64,000 nucleotides of DNA from positions 3,096,623 to 3,160,622 of the forward strand of contig NZ_FUZZ01000001.1 of assembly GCF_900168065.1 (NCBI RefSeq), in the 5' to 3' direction. The translations under genes were made by a program, and so were the position numbers. The notes under the pieces are model-generated. The model searched no databases. It saw only the letters and a program-made list of their open reading frames with translations, and had not been told where the DNA came from. This document shows positions 18,811 to 27,176 of the stretch, one piece after another. Source of the DNA: Chitinophaga ginsengisegetis. GTDB taxonomy: Bacteria; Bacteroidota; Bacteroidia; Chitinophagales; Chitinophagaceae. Every line of letters starts with the position of its first letter. The first letter of the stretch is position 1.

Positions 18811-19139
18811 GAAATAACAACGTGACAGAAGATCAGCTGAGGGCTATTCTGAAAGAAGATGGGATAGAAAAGCCAACGGAATTCTTCTCCAATCGCTTGA
18901 TACAGGCCGTTGTTCTGCAACAAAAGGAAAAAGAAGCAGCAGCTTTTAAAGCAGGGAAATGGATAGGGCAATTCATTTTGGGTATACTCTTATCCTTCAA
19001 TCTCGCGTTTCTTTATTATCTGAACCCTTCGCCGGAGCAATCGGTATTATTTATTTCCATTGCTGCATTCTTAGCAGGGGTATGGGGAGTAATTGTGGTA
19101 ATCAGGAGATTTCAGGTATCGAAGTTTAACTATCCCTGA
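18807..19139 (+). CDS. Two-helix membrane protein, possible anti-sigma factor
   Basis: 110 residues: a charged cytoplasmic N-terminus of about 50 residues (EDQLRAILKEDGIEKPTEFFSNRL), then two membrane helices (about 53-70 and 78-98) and a short basic tail. Coupling to the sigma gene by a 4-bp overlap and a cytoplasmic helical segment before the membrane fit an anti-sigma role. No known zinc-anti-sigma motif (HxxxCxxC) is present, so this is inference from position. Confidence 0.75.
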   Translation: MRNNNVTEDQLRAILKEDGIEKPTEFFSNRLIQAVVLQQKEKEAAAFKAGKWIGQFILGILLSFNLAFLYYLNPSPEQSVLFISIAAFLAGVWGVIVVIRRFQVSKFNYP

Positions 19140-19231
19140 CCGGTGGCGGGGGGGCGATATGCGGTCCGTGGCTGTTTGTCTGTATGGGAAGATTTACTAT
19201 TCGCAGAGAGCGGGGGAGTTATCTAAAAAAA

Positions 19232-19258
19232 TAAAACCCGCTATTAAAGCGGGTTTTA
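19232..19258. terminator. Bidirectional terminator
   Basis: TAAAACCCGCT / AGCGGGTTTTA with a 5-base loop, A-rich on one side and T-rich on the other. It separates the sigma/anti-sigma operon from the oppositely oriented tRNA-Pro. Confidence 0.85.
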
Positions 19259-19265
19259 TAATCAG

Positions 19266-19339
19266 TCGGGGCGGCAGGATTCGAACCTGCGACCTCCTGC
19301 TCCCAAAGCAGGCGCGATACCGGGCTACGCTACGCCCCG
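19266..19339 (-). tRNA. tRNA-Pro (anticodon TGG), copy 1
   Basis: A 74-nt cloverleaf: acceptor CGGGGCG paired with CGCCCCG plus discriminator A, anticodon stem CCTGC/GCAGG with loop TTTGGGA, and T-arm GCAGG TTCGAAT CCTGC. CCA is not encoded. It is identical to the copy at 29666-29739. Confidence 0.97.
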
Positions 19340-19363
19340 TCTCCGATGCTGTGTAGCGGGATG

Positions 19364-19396
19364 CAAATGTAGGAAATAAATATCCACAAAAACAAA
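19364..19396 (-). promoter_or_regulatory. Promoter of tRNA-Pro copy 1
   Basis: On the minus strand TTTG (19393-19396) and TACATTTG (19364-19371) are 21 bp apart, matching the Bacteroidota housekeeping promoter (-33 TTTG, -7 TAnnTTTG). It sits 24 bp upstream of the tRNA. Confidence 0.85.
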
Positions 19397-19424
19397 TCCT
19401 TCTGAAAAAAAACAACAGGAATCT

Positions 19425-20303
19425 TTATTTATTGACCGGTGTGCCGGAAAGTATATCCCTTACCGTTAGTCCGGGTAACAAACGGAAAACGGGGATACTG
19501 ATGCCGTATTTATCGCACAGTTGTTTAATGCTCCGGTCGATGAGTTCTGCACTGTACCTTGAGGAGAAATGCCCCAGGATCAGCTGTTTTACGCGGATAC
19601 GGCTTACCATATCCATTACCTCTTCCAGCTTACTGTGCTTATTTTTGTGGGCTACTATTTTCATATCCCCCTCGCTGGCTAAAAAAGTGGCTTCATGGAT
19701 CAGGATATCAGATCCGTCCCAGCGTTCCAGGTCCTGCACAGGCGTATCGCCGGAATAGCCCACCAGGTTGGTTCTTACCTCCATGGTGGTACTTTCTTTT
19801 CCCTGATCCATAATGATTTGCCGGATCGTTTCTGGTGGTAGCACGGCGAGTTCAGGCTTCACTTTCTGTTTCACCTGCATTACCTTATAGCTCAGGCTCC
19901 GGATGATATGCTCACCGGTAGTCACATGTTCATTACGCACAGGAATAACCACTATATCGTCTTTCACCCATATTTCATCACCCGGCGCCACTGCCCGCCA
20001 TTGGGTACCTGCAATATGAGGATCAAATCTTTTTGAAAATTCTTCCATCGCCGGAAAAGAACTGCTGTCCCTGGGATAACAGATCACCGGCAATCCTGCG
20101 CGCGCATTCAGCTGGTTCAGCTGCAACAGGCCGGTTAAATGATCCCTGTCTGCATGAGAAATGAATACATAATTAATCTTCCTGCTTTTTTGCAAAAGCG
20201 CTGCCGTTAATCCATCTCCTGCATCCATTAAAATACCCAGTTCTTCGAGGAAGTACCAGGTGGAAAACAAGGCAGTAGAGTAGCCTGATATTGTTAGCTT
20301 CAT
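19425..20303 (-). CDS. MBL-fold metallo-hydrolase, ribonuclease Z-like
   Basis: 292 residues with the tRNase Z-type layout: FISHADRDHLTG (residues 48-58), GYSGDTP, LIHEATFL and LGHFSSRY. The canonical HxHxDH metal motif reads H50-A-D52-R-D54-H55 here, so the second His is Asp. The remaining ligands (HxE/HEAT, GHFS, SGDT) are kept. RNase Z trims tRNA 3' ends, and a tRNA without encoded CCA lies next door, but the changed ligand and the missing exosite arm make a different phosphodiesterase role equally possible. No signal peptide is present. It is monocistronic. Confidence 0.85.
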   Translation of the reverse strand: MKLTISGYSTALFSTWYFLEELGILMDAGDGLTAALLQKSRKINYVFISHADRDHLTGLLQLNQLNARAGLPVICYPRDSSSFPAMEEFSKRFDPHIAGTQWRAVAPGDEIWVKDDIVVIPVRNEHVTTGEHIIRSLSYKVMQVKQKVKPELAVLPPETIRQIIMDQGKESTTMEVRTNLVGYSGDTPVQDLERWDGSDILIHEATFLASEGDMKIVAHKNKHSKLEEVMDMVSRIRVKQLILGHFSSRYSAELIDRSIKQLCDKYGISIPVFRLLPGLTVRDILSGTPVNK

Positions 20304-20456
20304 CAGCGGTTCTTAGTTATTCTATAAAGATAGATATATTTCACAGACTCACCACTGCTAAGCACAATAACAAATCTGATATGGTTAAAATAAACAAAAC
20401 TGAATCTGTTTTATTTACATTTTATAGCTGAATTTTACGGTCTCAATATTTGTTCT

Positions 20457-20966
20457 ATGATGCAGATAATTAACAGCACACCGGAAGATATCGATGTTAT
20501 TTTTAGTCTTTACGAAGCCGGCACGCAACTTCAGAAGAAAATAGCACAGAAACACTGGCAGGGGTTTGACCGGGCATTGATTGAAACAGATATCCGCGAA
20601 AAAAGATTGTGGAAAATACTGGAAGATGACCGGATTGCCTGCATCTTTTCTATTACGTTCCAGGATCCGTTTATCTGGAAAGAAAAGGATAAAGACCCGG
20701 CCATTTATATTCACCGTATCGCCACCCACCCGGATTTCAGAGGCAACGGCTATGTAAAGCATATTGTACAATGGGCCAGGGAATATGCAGTAAGTACGGG
20801 AAAAAACTATATCAGGATGGATACCGGCAGCGGTAATGATAAGCTGAATAACTATTATGTAAGCTGTGGCTTTAATTATCTGGGCATCGTAGCGCCGGTG
20901 GCAAGTAATGAATTACCTGCGCATTACAAAGAAGGCACCTCCAGCCTGTTTGAAATAATGCTGTAA
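20457..20966 (+). CDS. GNAT-family N-acetyltransferase
   Basis: 169 residues with the GNAT fold: N-terminal STPEDIDVIFSLYE, core strand ACIFSITF, IYIHRIATHPDFRGNGY with the acetyl-CoA loop (RGNGYVKHIV, a variant of Q/RxxGxG/A), and a final strand YYVSCGFNYLGI. The acceptor substrate is not predictable. The start may be 20457 or 20460 (MMQ or MQ). It is a single gene, divergent from the MBL hydrolase with about 150 bp between. Confidence 0.9.
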   Translation: MMQIINSTPEDIDVIFSLYEAGTQLQKKIAQKHWQGFDRALIETDIREKRLWKILEDDRIACIFSITFQDPFIWKEKDKDPAIYIHRIATHPDFRGNGYVKHIVQWAREYAVSTGKNYIRMDTGSGNDKLNNYYVSCGFNYLGIVAPVASNELPAHYKEGTSSLFEIML

Positions 20967-21101
20967 ATACGGTGGTCGGGGAAGGTAATAGCGTTTCAGC
21001 GTACGTGATGAGCTATGTGAATAATTTTATTTAATTTTAGGTTAGATAGATTTCCTCAATAGCTACATCAGACTGTCTCTTTCACTTTTAAATCCCCAAA
21101 T

Positions 21102-21560
21102 ATGAAACAGATAGCATACCACGTATTCGTAGTAATACTTCTTTCTGCGTTGACATTCAATATTGCCCTGGCCCGGCAAACCGATGAAGCGGTCATAAAG
21201 AACCTGGATAACCTTGAGCGGGAAGCTGTATTAAAAGGCGATACCGCTGCGTTGTTCAACAAGTTCTGGTCGCCCAACATAGTGATAAATACACCGGCAA
21301 ACAGGGTAGGAACTGTTGAGACTGCAAAGGCCAGTTTAAGAGCCGGCAAACTCAATTATGCGTCCTTTGAAAGAGTTATTGAAAAAATAACCTTTACTGA
21401 AAACATCGCCATTGTAATGGGCTATGAAGTTATTAAACCCCAGGGAGCAAGCGATCATGCTGGTAAAACTGTTACAAGACGCTACACGAACATCTGGATG
21501 ACAGGGAAAGATGGCTGGCAGGTGGTAGCGCGACAGGCAACTATTATTAAAGTAGAGTAG
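21102..21560 (+). CDS. Secreted NTF2-like (DUF4440/SnoaL) protein
   Basis: 152 residues with a Sec signal peptide (to about residue 24, IALARQ). The rest is a cone-shaped NTF2-like fold: LDNLEREAVLKGDTAALFNKFWSPNIVINTP, ITFTENIAIVMGYEVI and YTNIWMTGKDGWQVVARQATII, the usual DUF4440 ending. Such proteins may bind small ligands or act as isomerases; the role here is unknown. A long hairpin follows the stop. Confidence 0.88.
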   Translation: MKQIAYHVFVVILLSALTFNIALARQTDEAVIKNLDNLEREAVLKGDTAALFNKFWSPNIVINTPANRVGTVETAKASLRAGKLNYASFERVIEKITFTENIAIVMGYEVIKPQGASDHAGKTVTRRYTNIWMTGKDGWQVVARQATIIKVE

Positions 21561-21579
21561 CTGATTTATGATAGGTACA

Positions 21580-21615
21580 GACAAGAGCCTTACAGTAAAC
21601 TGTAAGGCTCTTGTC
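21580..21615 (+). terminator. Long hairpin after the NTF2-like gene
   Basis: A perfect 16-bp stem (GACAAGAGCCTTACAG / CTGTAAGGCTCTTGTC) with loop TAAA, 19 bp after the stop. The T-run is missing, so it is a probable but not classical terminator. Confidence 0.7.
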
Positions 21616-21778
21616 TAAGTCGGGGCGTGCCACCGGCAGGATAATCAGGTTGTACAGAACTTTTTTTGTCTTTCATGTCATATCAAAGTTGATTCAGTGA
21701 AATTACTTTGATATCTTTCTACCTTAGTAATCAGGATTGTAAATAGAAATGTAACCTTTGTAAATAAATTTCAATCTT

Positions 21779-22675
21779 ATGCCTGACGTCCGAAACCTCC
21801 TGTCCGGAAAACGCAGATACCTGTTCGGATTTATATTACTCTCGCTTATCACGATAATTTTCGTGGCTTTCAGTATGAGCGGCGGCGACGACTTTGATAT
21901 CGCCAGGAGGGAAGTTTTGCTTCGCAGGATCGGACATGAAGTGCTCTTACAGTCGGGCGACAGTACATCAAGAGTGCTCCCGGTAAAAAAGGTCGCTGAA
22001 AATGAATACCAGATCAGGTTTGAGAGGGATTTCACCTTTCGACCAGACTCCCTGGTGAATACTACCCGCCGCTTGTTGGCCAAAGACCCGCTCGCACGTG
22101 ACTATGTTGTTAACGTTCTGAATTGTAGCAACTCCAGCGTTGCCTATGGTTACGCTATATCCAAAAATACAAAAGATGACATTATAGCATGCAGGGGCAG
22201 AGTGCAACCCAAAGCATGTTACATGATCAATGTTAAATTCAAACCTACAGGTATAAATACTGCAAAGAATGTATATCTTCTGGGCAGCCTGCCATTTTTA
22301 GCATTTGCTGGTTTTGTTTTTTTGAGATCTGTTAAGCCTAAGCCACGGAGAGCCTTACCTAAGAGTCAGGATGCCAGGATATTTACTTTGGGCTCGGTGT
22401 TGTTCGATGCAGAGAAGCAGCAGCTGATAATAAATGAAAAGACAATAGAGCTAACCGGAACTGAAACCCGTGTACTGCTCATTTTCGCAATGTCTCCTAA
22501 CGAGACTATAGAAAGAAGCCGGCTGCAAAAAGAGATATGGGAAGATGAAGGTGTTATTGTAGGGCGCAGTCTGGATATGTTCATATCAAAACTTAGAAAA
22601 AAACTGGAATTCGATCCGAATACCAAAATTGTTGTTATACGCGGCAAAGGGTATAAGCTTGAGATTAACACTTAA
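21779..22675 (+). CDS. Membrane-bound transcriptional regulator with C-terminal winged helix
   Basis: 298 residues: a membrane helix at about 14-33, a periplasmic segment at about 34-160 with three Cys, a second helix at about 163-182, and a cytoplasmic C-terminal OmpR/PhoB-type winged helix (FTLGSVLFDAEKQQLI, LTGTETRVLLIFAMSPNETI, VGRSLDMFISKLRKKL, VIRGKGYKLEI). The N-terminal regulatory part has no receiver domain. This is a one-component sensor of ToxR/CadC logic but with the DNA-binding domain at the opposite end. The signal and targets are unknown; nearby candidates are the NTF2-like gene and the epimerase. Confidence 0.88.
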   Translation: MPDVRNLLSGKRRYLFGFILLSLITIIFVAFSMSGGDDFDIARREVLLRRIGHEVLLQSGDSTSRVLPVKKVAENEYQIRFERDFTFRPDSLVNTTRRLLAKDPLARDYVVNVLNCSNSSVAYGYAISKNTKDDIIACRGRVQPKACYMINVKFKPTGINTAKNVYLLGSLPFLAFAGFVFLRSVKPKPRRALPKSQDARIFTLGSVLFDAEKQQLIINEKTIELTGTETRVLLIFAMSPNETIERSRLQKEIWEDEGVIVGRSLDMFISKLRKKLEFDPNTKIVVIRGKGYKLEINT

Positions 22676-22877
22676 AAAGCATCTTCCCGCCCAAAACTGA
22701 TCTTATTTAACAAAGTGATCCATCTTACAAACTATTGAATACTTCACTGTTTAAGAGTTTCCCTTAACCGGGAATTGCAAATAAAAAAGCCCTGCATCGG
22801 CGGTAACAGCGCACGGAGCATACATATTATGCAGGAGCCCGGGAAGGGATACAGCTCTTGTATTTTCAGGGAATACT

Positions 22878-22897
22878 GGCGGGACAATTGTCCTGCC
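22878..22897. promoter_or_regulatory. Palindrome upstream of the epimerase gene
   Basis: GGCGGGACAA / TTGTCCTGCC is an inverted repeat with one G-T pair and a central CAATTG. It lies about 50 bp before the epimerase start, within promoter range, so it may be an operator. Confidence 0.4.
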
Positions 22898-22948
22898 CGG
22901 AGCGGGATTTTTTTCCGATTTTGTAGCATTCCTATAAAAACAGAGAAC

Positions 22949-23932
22949 ATGAAAGTTTTGGTAACTGGCAGCGCCGGGCATCTTGGAGAGGCGCTGGTAC
23001 GCACATTAAGACAACATTCTACTGAAGTAATCGGGTTGGATATCCAGCCATCTGCATTTACTACTAATGTAGGCTCCATTACGGAGCGCTCCTTCGTCAG
23101 AGATTGTATGAAAGGGGTAACCACCGTTTTACATGCAGCCACGCTGCATAAGCCCCATGTGGCCACGCATACTATGCAGCAATTCGTAGATACCAATATT
23201 ACCGGCACACTTAACCTCCTGCAGGAAGCAGTGGCTGCTGGCGTGCAGCGTTTTGTTTTCACCAGCACGACCAGTGTTTTTGGGGATGCATTAGTGCCGC
23301 CTCCCGGAGCGCCTGCAGCCTGGATTACGGAGGAAGTGCAGCCACAGCCCAAGAATATTTACGGGGTAACCAAAAAAGCAGCGGAAGACCTTTGCCAGCT
23401 CTTCTACAGAAATTTCGGCCTGCCCTGCATAGTACTTCGCACTTCCCGTTTCTTTCCTGAAAAAGACGACGACAAACATATGCGGGAAACCTTTCAGGAC
23501 GAGAACCTGAAGGCCAACGAGTTCCTGTTTCGCAGGGTAGAGCTGGAAGACGCGGTAAACGCACATTTGCTGGCGGCAGAAAAGGCTTCCTCCATCGGAT
23601 GGGGCGTTTATATCATCAGCGCTACTACACCGTTCCGCCCGGCAGATCTGCATGACCTGCGCCGCAATGCGCCCGGGGTAGTACTGCGCACCGTACCAGC
23701 TTATGCAACAGCGTATAGCCATCGCGGATGGAAAATGCACCAAAGCATAGACCGGGTATATGTAAATGAGAAAGCGAGGAAAGACCTGGGTTGGGAACCT
23801 GCATATGATTTCGCTTACGTAGTAGCACGTATAAACACAGGAGGAAGTTTACGCAGTCCACTTGCCCAATTAACCGGCTCAAAAGGATACCATGCAGAGA
23901 GCTTTACGGATGGCCCCTATCCCATCAGCTAA
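22949..23932 (+). CDS. NAD-dependent epimerase/dehydratase (extended SDR)
   Basis: From ATG 22949 the product has 327 residues and begins with the Rossmann motif VLVTGSAGHLGEALV; an open frame extends upstream but carries no family sequence, so this start is chosen. It shows HAATLHKPH, FTSTTSVFG (catalytic Ser/Thr) and the YGVTK active-site YxxxK. The C-terminal substrate domain is short. Extended SDRs of this type act on nucleotide sugars or other sugars; the substrate is not predictable. Confidence 0.9.
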   Translation: MKVLVTGSAGHLGEALVRTLRQHSTEVIGLDIQPSAFTTNVGSITERSFVRDCMKGVTTVLHAATLHKPHVATHTMQQFVDTNITGTLNLLQEAVAAGVQRFVFTSTTSVFGDALVPPPGAPAAWITEEVQPQPKNIYGVTKKAAEDLCQLFYRNFGLPCIVLRTSRFFPEKDDDKHMRETFQDENLKANEFLFRRVELEDAVNAHLLAAEKASSIGWGVYIISATTPFRPADLHDLRRNAPGVVLRTVPAYATAYSHRGWKMHQSIDRVYVNEKARKDLGWEPAYDFAYVVARINTGGSLRSPLAQLTGSKGYHAESFTDGPYPIS

Positions 23933-23933
23933 T

Positions 23934-23977
23934 CAGTAAATAGTCCATAAATCTCGCAATTCATGGGCTATTTACTG
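23934..23977. terminator. Bidirectional hairpin terminator
   Basis: A 15-bp stem (CAGTAAATAGTCCAT / ATGGGCTATTTACTG, one G-U) lies between the convergent epimerase and CX4CH lipoprotein genes. Confidence 0.7.
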
Positions 23978-24009
23978 AAGACGCCCTCTTATAAATGACA
24001 TCTTTTGCA

Positions 24010-24360
24010 TTAATTATTCTGTGCTCCCGCATCGATCCAGCAGGTAATAATTGCTTTTTGCATGGCTGTAAAAGTGGTATCACGGGGCATTGTTCCATTT
24101 GCTACTGCGTTGCGAATGGCTGCCCGTGAATTGAATATCTGCGAATAAGTTGTCAATTCGCCTGGGCCACTGGTGCTGCCAGCTGCATGACAACCGCTTT
24201 TTGCACAACTGGATATCATTAAAGGTTTCACGGTAGTCGAAAATGTAGTGGTGAAAGAGCCACAATCTACTTCCCCGGGATTAAGATTATCGGTCCCCTT
24301 TTTCTTACATGCAATTACCAGTATTATAACAATACATACTAAACCAAAAAAAAATTTCAT
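24010..24360 (-). CDS. Small lipoprotein with CX4CH heme-like motif
   Basis: From Met at 24360 it has 116 residues with a lipobox (LVIACKKK, Cys18). A longer frame to 24420 overlaps the TonB-receptor gene and would bury the signal peptide. The mature part has one CAKSGCH motif, i.e. CX4CH rather than CXXCH, and a later MPRDT...CWIDAGA, the end typical of small cytochrome c-like domains in Bacteroidota. Covalent heme binding is possible but unproven. It follows the TonB receptor by about 50 bp and probably belongs to its operon, hinting at a redox or metal/heme-related substrate. Confidence 0.75.
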   Translation of the reverse strand: MKFFFGLVCIVIILVIACKKKGTDNLNPGEVDCGSFTTTFSTTVKPLMISSCAKSGCHAAGSTSGPGELTTYSQIFNSRAAIRNAVANGTMPRDTTFTAMQKAIITCWIDAGAQNN

Positions 24361-24409
24361 ATAAAATGTTTTAATAGAATTTACTAATCTTATGCAGCTG
24401 CGTAATACG

Positions 24410-27082
24410 TCAAAACTCAACTTTAAGGTTGAGAACCGGAATAATACCCAGATCTGTTACTGTTGGGTCAAGATGTATGATATTCCTTGGGTCAACGTTG
24501 GGTTCTACTTCAAGAACATTTTCCCGGTTAGTGATGTTTTGTACATCCAAAGACAATATCCACGAATAACTCCGGTTATTTTTTCTGAACTTTAAACCGG
24601 CATCAAATCGCATATATCGAGACATATGCTGACTATACGTTTCCTCTGGTGGAAAAAGCAGATAAGTTTTCCCACTATTATCGGTAGCCACCCGACCAGG
24701 TGAATAACGGAAGCCACCATGGGAAGTAGCTCTTACATTAATGCTGAACGTATTTTGTTTAAGTGCACCTGTATTGAAGTCCTTACCAGCCAGTGCGTTC
24801 ACCAGATAGTTAGTGTTAAAACGGGTATTATATGTTTGACCATTGGCCGGTTTGTACTTTGAATCGAACACGCTGCCAGAGAGCAGGAAATAGTAATTTT
24901 TTGAAAAGAATTTTTCCACAGTAATCTCAATGCCTTTATTATATCCCTTTCCCTTGCTTGCATAAGCTGTGTCTGTCAAGCCATACAGGTTGTTAATAGT
25001 GGAAATAATACTTCCGGGATTGTCGACAACAGGAATGTGATACAAGTACTGGTAATATATCTCTGCCTTTAATTTAAGGTTCTTTGAAAGCATTTTTTCA
25101 TATCCAAGTACATAGTGCATGGCTTTCGTAAGCTTCAAATCCAGGTTGGGTTGAGTGATTGCGCCGCCAGGTTCTTTTATCCTGGTAAAATACATAGAGA
25201 TGGGTTCAATTCTTGAATGCATACCAAAGCCAAAACTCAAAAAGCTGTTGCTTCCTGTATTCAATTTTCCGCCGAGCCGTGGCTCAATGGCGTATTTATG
25301 ATTCAGTAAAAAACTGGTTGCATGAAGACCACTATTGATCTCAAAATTTGGGGACAGGCGGTATTTCCATTGAAAAAATCCTTCTATCGACCCGGTATTG
25401 CCATGCTGGTCCAGGAACACCTGACTAACGCGATTCTGGTCATAGTTCATTCCATAAATGGAAAAGAAAAAATGGCTGTAGGTCATACCTGCCCTGACAA
25501 CGCTGCCGGAATTAAATTTATGGTTCACTGAAGTGGTGAATCGAATGGTGGGATAGCTATAACGGCTGCTGTCTTTAGGCCAAAAGTGATAATTATTGTC
25601 CAGTTCCTTGCTTGTCAAACGATCTGATTGATAGGAAAGTGCAAGCGTTGATTTAAGATAGGTTTTTTTATTTGGCAACAACAGTGTATGCTTCACACCC
25701 AGCACTCCAATCAGATGGCGTTCAACTTTGTCGAGCTGTGTACCTGGGTCCCGGCGCCACATCATTGAATCATTGGAGCTGTAATAACCTGTTTTACTGA
25801 TACCGCCGATACCAAAGATAGAAAATTCACCTGCCTTCCGGGTAGGGAAATTGATATGCATACTGAAGTCCTGGAATACAGGCGATTTCTGATTGTCTGG
25901 CAGGTGGATGATTCCTCCTTCGCTCAGGAACTGAAGGTTGCCATAACGATAGTTCAGCAAGTAGGAGCTTTTTTTACTTTTTGATATCGGCCCTTCTAAT
26001 GAAGCCTCGGAACCTATCACACCCACTTGCAGCGCATATTCGGCTTTGTCGGAATTTCCTTTGCGCAAATTAAGATCCATGATACCAGCCAGCGCATTTC
26101 CATATTCGGCAGGGAAGGCGCTTGTAAAAAAATCAAAATTTGAAAGCATACCTGCACCCACTATGCTGAACAGGCCGCCAGCATCTCCCTGTCCCCTGCT
26201 AAAATGGTTGGGAGCCGGGATTTCTATGCCCTCCAGCTTCCATAATAATCCGCCGGGAGCATTGCCACGAATAATGATGTTATTCCTGCCATTTCCGCCT
26301 GATAATACTCCGGCCAGGGCACTTACCATGCGTGCCGGATCATTGTACCCCGCAGCATATCTGGACGCATCTTCCGGGGTAACCACATGCGCACTGACCG
26401 TTGCCATTGAATTTAATGCGCGGTTCCTGCTTTGACCCTGGCTAACGACCACTTCCCGCAAGGTTTTAACCGATTCCTGGAGTTCGATCGTCAGAAATGT
26501 TTCTTTGCCTGAAACAACTATAATATCCGCAGCTAGTTGTTCCTGGTAACCAATAGAAGAAAACTGCAGGCTTTGCCGTCCTACAGGAATTTCCAGTAGA
26601 AAAAAGCCATTACTATCGGTAATGGCGCCCCTTGCCATTGAGGCATTTAAAACAGTGATACTTACATTTGCCAGGGGCGAATGGCTTTCTTTATCCACTA
26701 CTTTTCCCTTAATAACCTGTATCAGCCCGGGTAGATCTGTTCTTTTTGTGGATGCAGGGGGGCTCTTTGAAAGCAGGACCATGTTATCTATCACACGGTA
26801 TTTAATGCCCTTTTCAGCAAACAGCAGGGATAGTACTTTTTCTATAGAATGATTTTTGAAATAGATCGATACGCGACTTTCTTTTAACAAAGGCACGAGC
26901 TCCAGACTATATGAAAAGCGATACCCGGAATGCTGCTGAATAGAATCCAACGCAGATATAAGCGGTACATTGTTCAGATCTAGTGTAATGCGTTCGTTTT
27001 GTGCAAGAGCAGGTACTGTTGTGGCAAAGAATAGAAGAAGGCTCTGCAAAGTAGCTGCACCTATCCATCGGCTTTTTTTCAT
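24410..27082 (-). CDS. TonB-dependent receptor with STN and carboxypeptidase-regulatory domains
   Basis: 890 residues: signal peptide (to about 27, VPALAQ), STN domain (ITLDLNNVPLISALDSIQQHSGYRF, residues about 32-105), a CarboxypepD_reg-like domain (IKGKVVDKESHSPLANV), a plug starting LREVVVSQGQ with NNIIIRGNAPGGLLWKLEGIEIP, and a barrel ending LGIIPVLNLKVEF. It lacks the SusC-specific signature and a SusD partner, and its length fits metal-chelate or small-nutrient receptors. STN plus the FecR and sigma genes upstream makes it a second surface-signalling system. Confidence 0.93.
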   Translation of the reverse strand: MKKSRWIGAATLQSLLLFFATTVPALAQNERITLDLNNVPLISALDSIQQHSGYRFSYSLELVPLLKESRVSIYFKNHSIEKVLSLLFAEKGIKYRVIDNMVLLSKSPPASTKRTDLPGLIQVIKGKVVDKESHSPLANVSITVLNASMARGAITDSNGFFLLEIPVGRQSLQFSSIGYQEQLAADIIVVSGKETFLTIELQESVKTLREVVVSQGQSRNRALNSMATVSAHVVTPEDASRYAAGYNDPARMVSALAGVLSGGNGRNNIIIRGNAPGGLLWKLEGIEIPAPNHFSRGQGDAGGLFSIVGAGMLSNFDFFTSAFPAEYGNALAGIMDLNLRKGNSDKAEYALQVGVIGSEASLEGPISKSKKSSYLLNYRYGNLQFLSEGGIIHLPDNQKSPVFQDFSMHINFPTRKAGEFSIFGIGGISKTGYYSSNDSMMWRRDPGTQLDKVERHLIGVLGVKHTLLLPNKKTYLKSTLALSYQSDRLTSKELDNNYHFWPKDSSRYSYPTIRFTTSVNHKFNSGSVVRAGMTYSHFFFSIYGMNYDQNRVSQVFLDQHGNTGSIEGFFQWKYRLSPNFEINSGLHATSFLLNHKYAIEPRLGGKLNTGSNSFLSFGFGMHSRIEPISMYFTRIKEPGGAITQPNLDLKLTKAMHYVLGYEKMLSKNLKLKAEIYYQYLYHIPVVDNPGSIISTINNLYGLTDTAYASKGKGYNKGIEITVEKFFSKNYYFLLSGSVFDSKYKPANGQTYNTRFNTNYLVNALAGKDFNTGALKQNTFSINVRATSHGGFRYSPGRVATDNSGKTYLLFPPEETYSQHMSRYMRFDAGLKFRKNNRSYSWILSLDVQNITNRENVLEVEPNVDPRNIIHLDPTVTDLGIIPVLNLKVEF

Positions 27083-27140
27083 ACTTTTGTTTAGATTTAG
27101 TCAATAATGCTTGGACGCTTTGTTGATGAAATTATAATAG

Positions 27141-27176
27141 CCGGTAAATATGCTCGTAACATATTACCGGTTTTTT
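27141..27176. other. Hairpin in the fecR-TonB receptor gap
   Basis: CCGGTAAATATG / CATATTACCGG (one bulged A) with a 7-base loop sits directly after the FecR stop codon. On the plus strand it is followed by a T-run. It is similar in position to the hairpin at 5391-5416 in the other operon. Confidence 0.45.
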
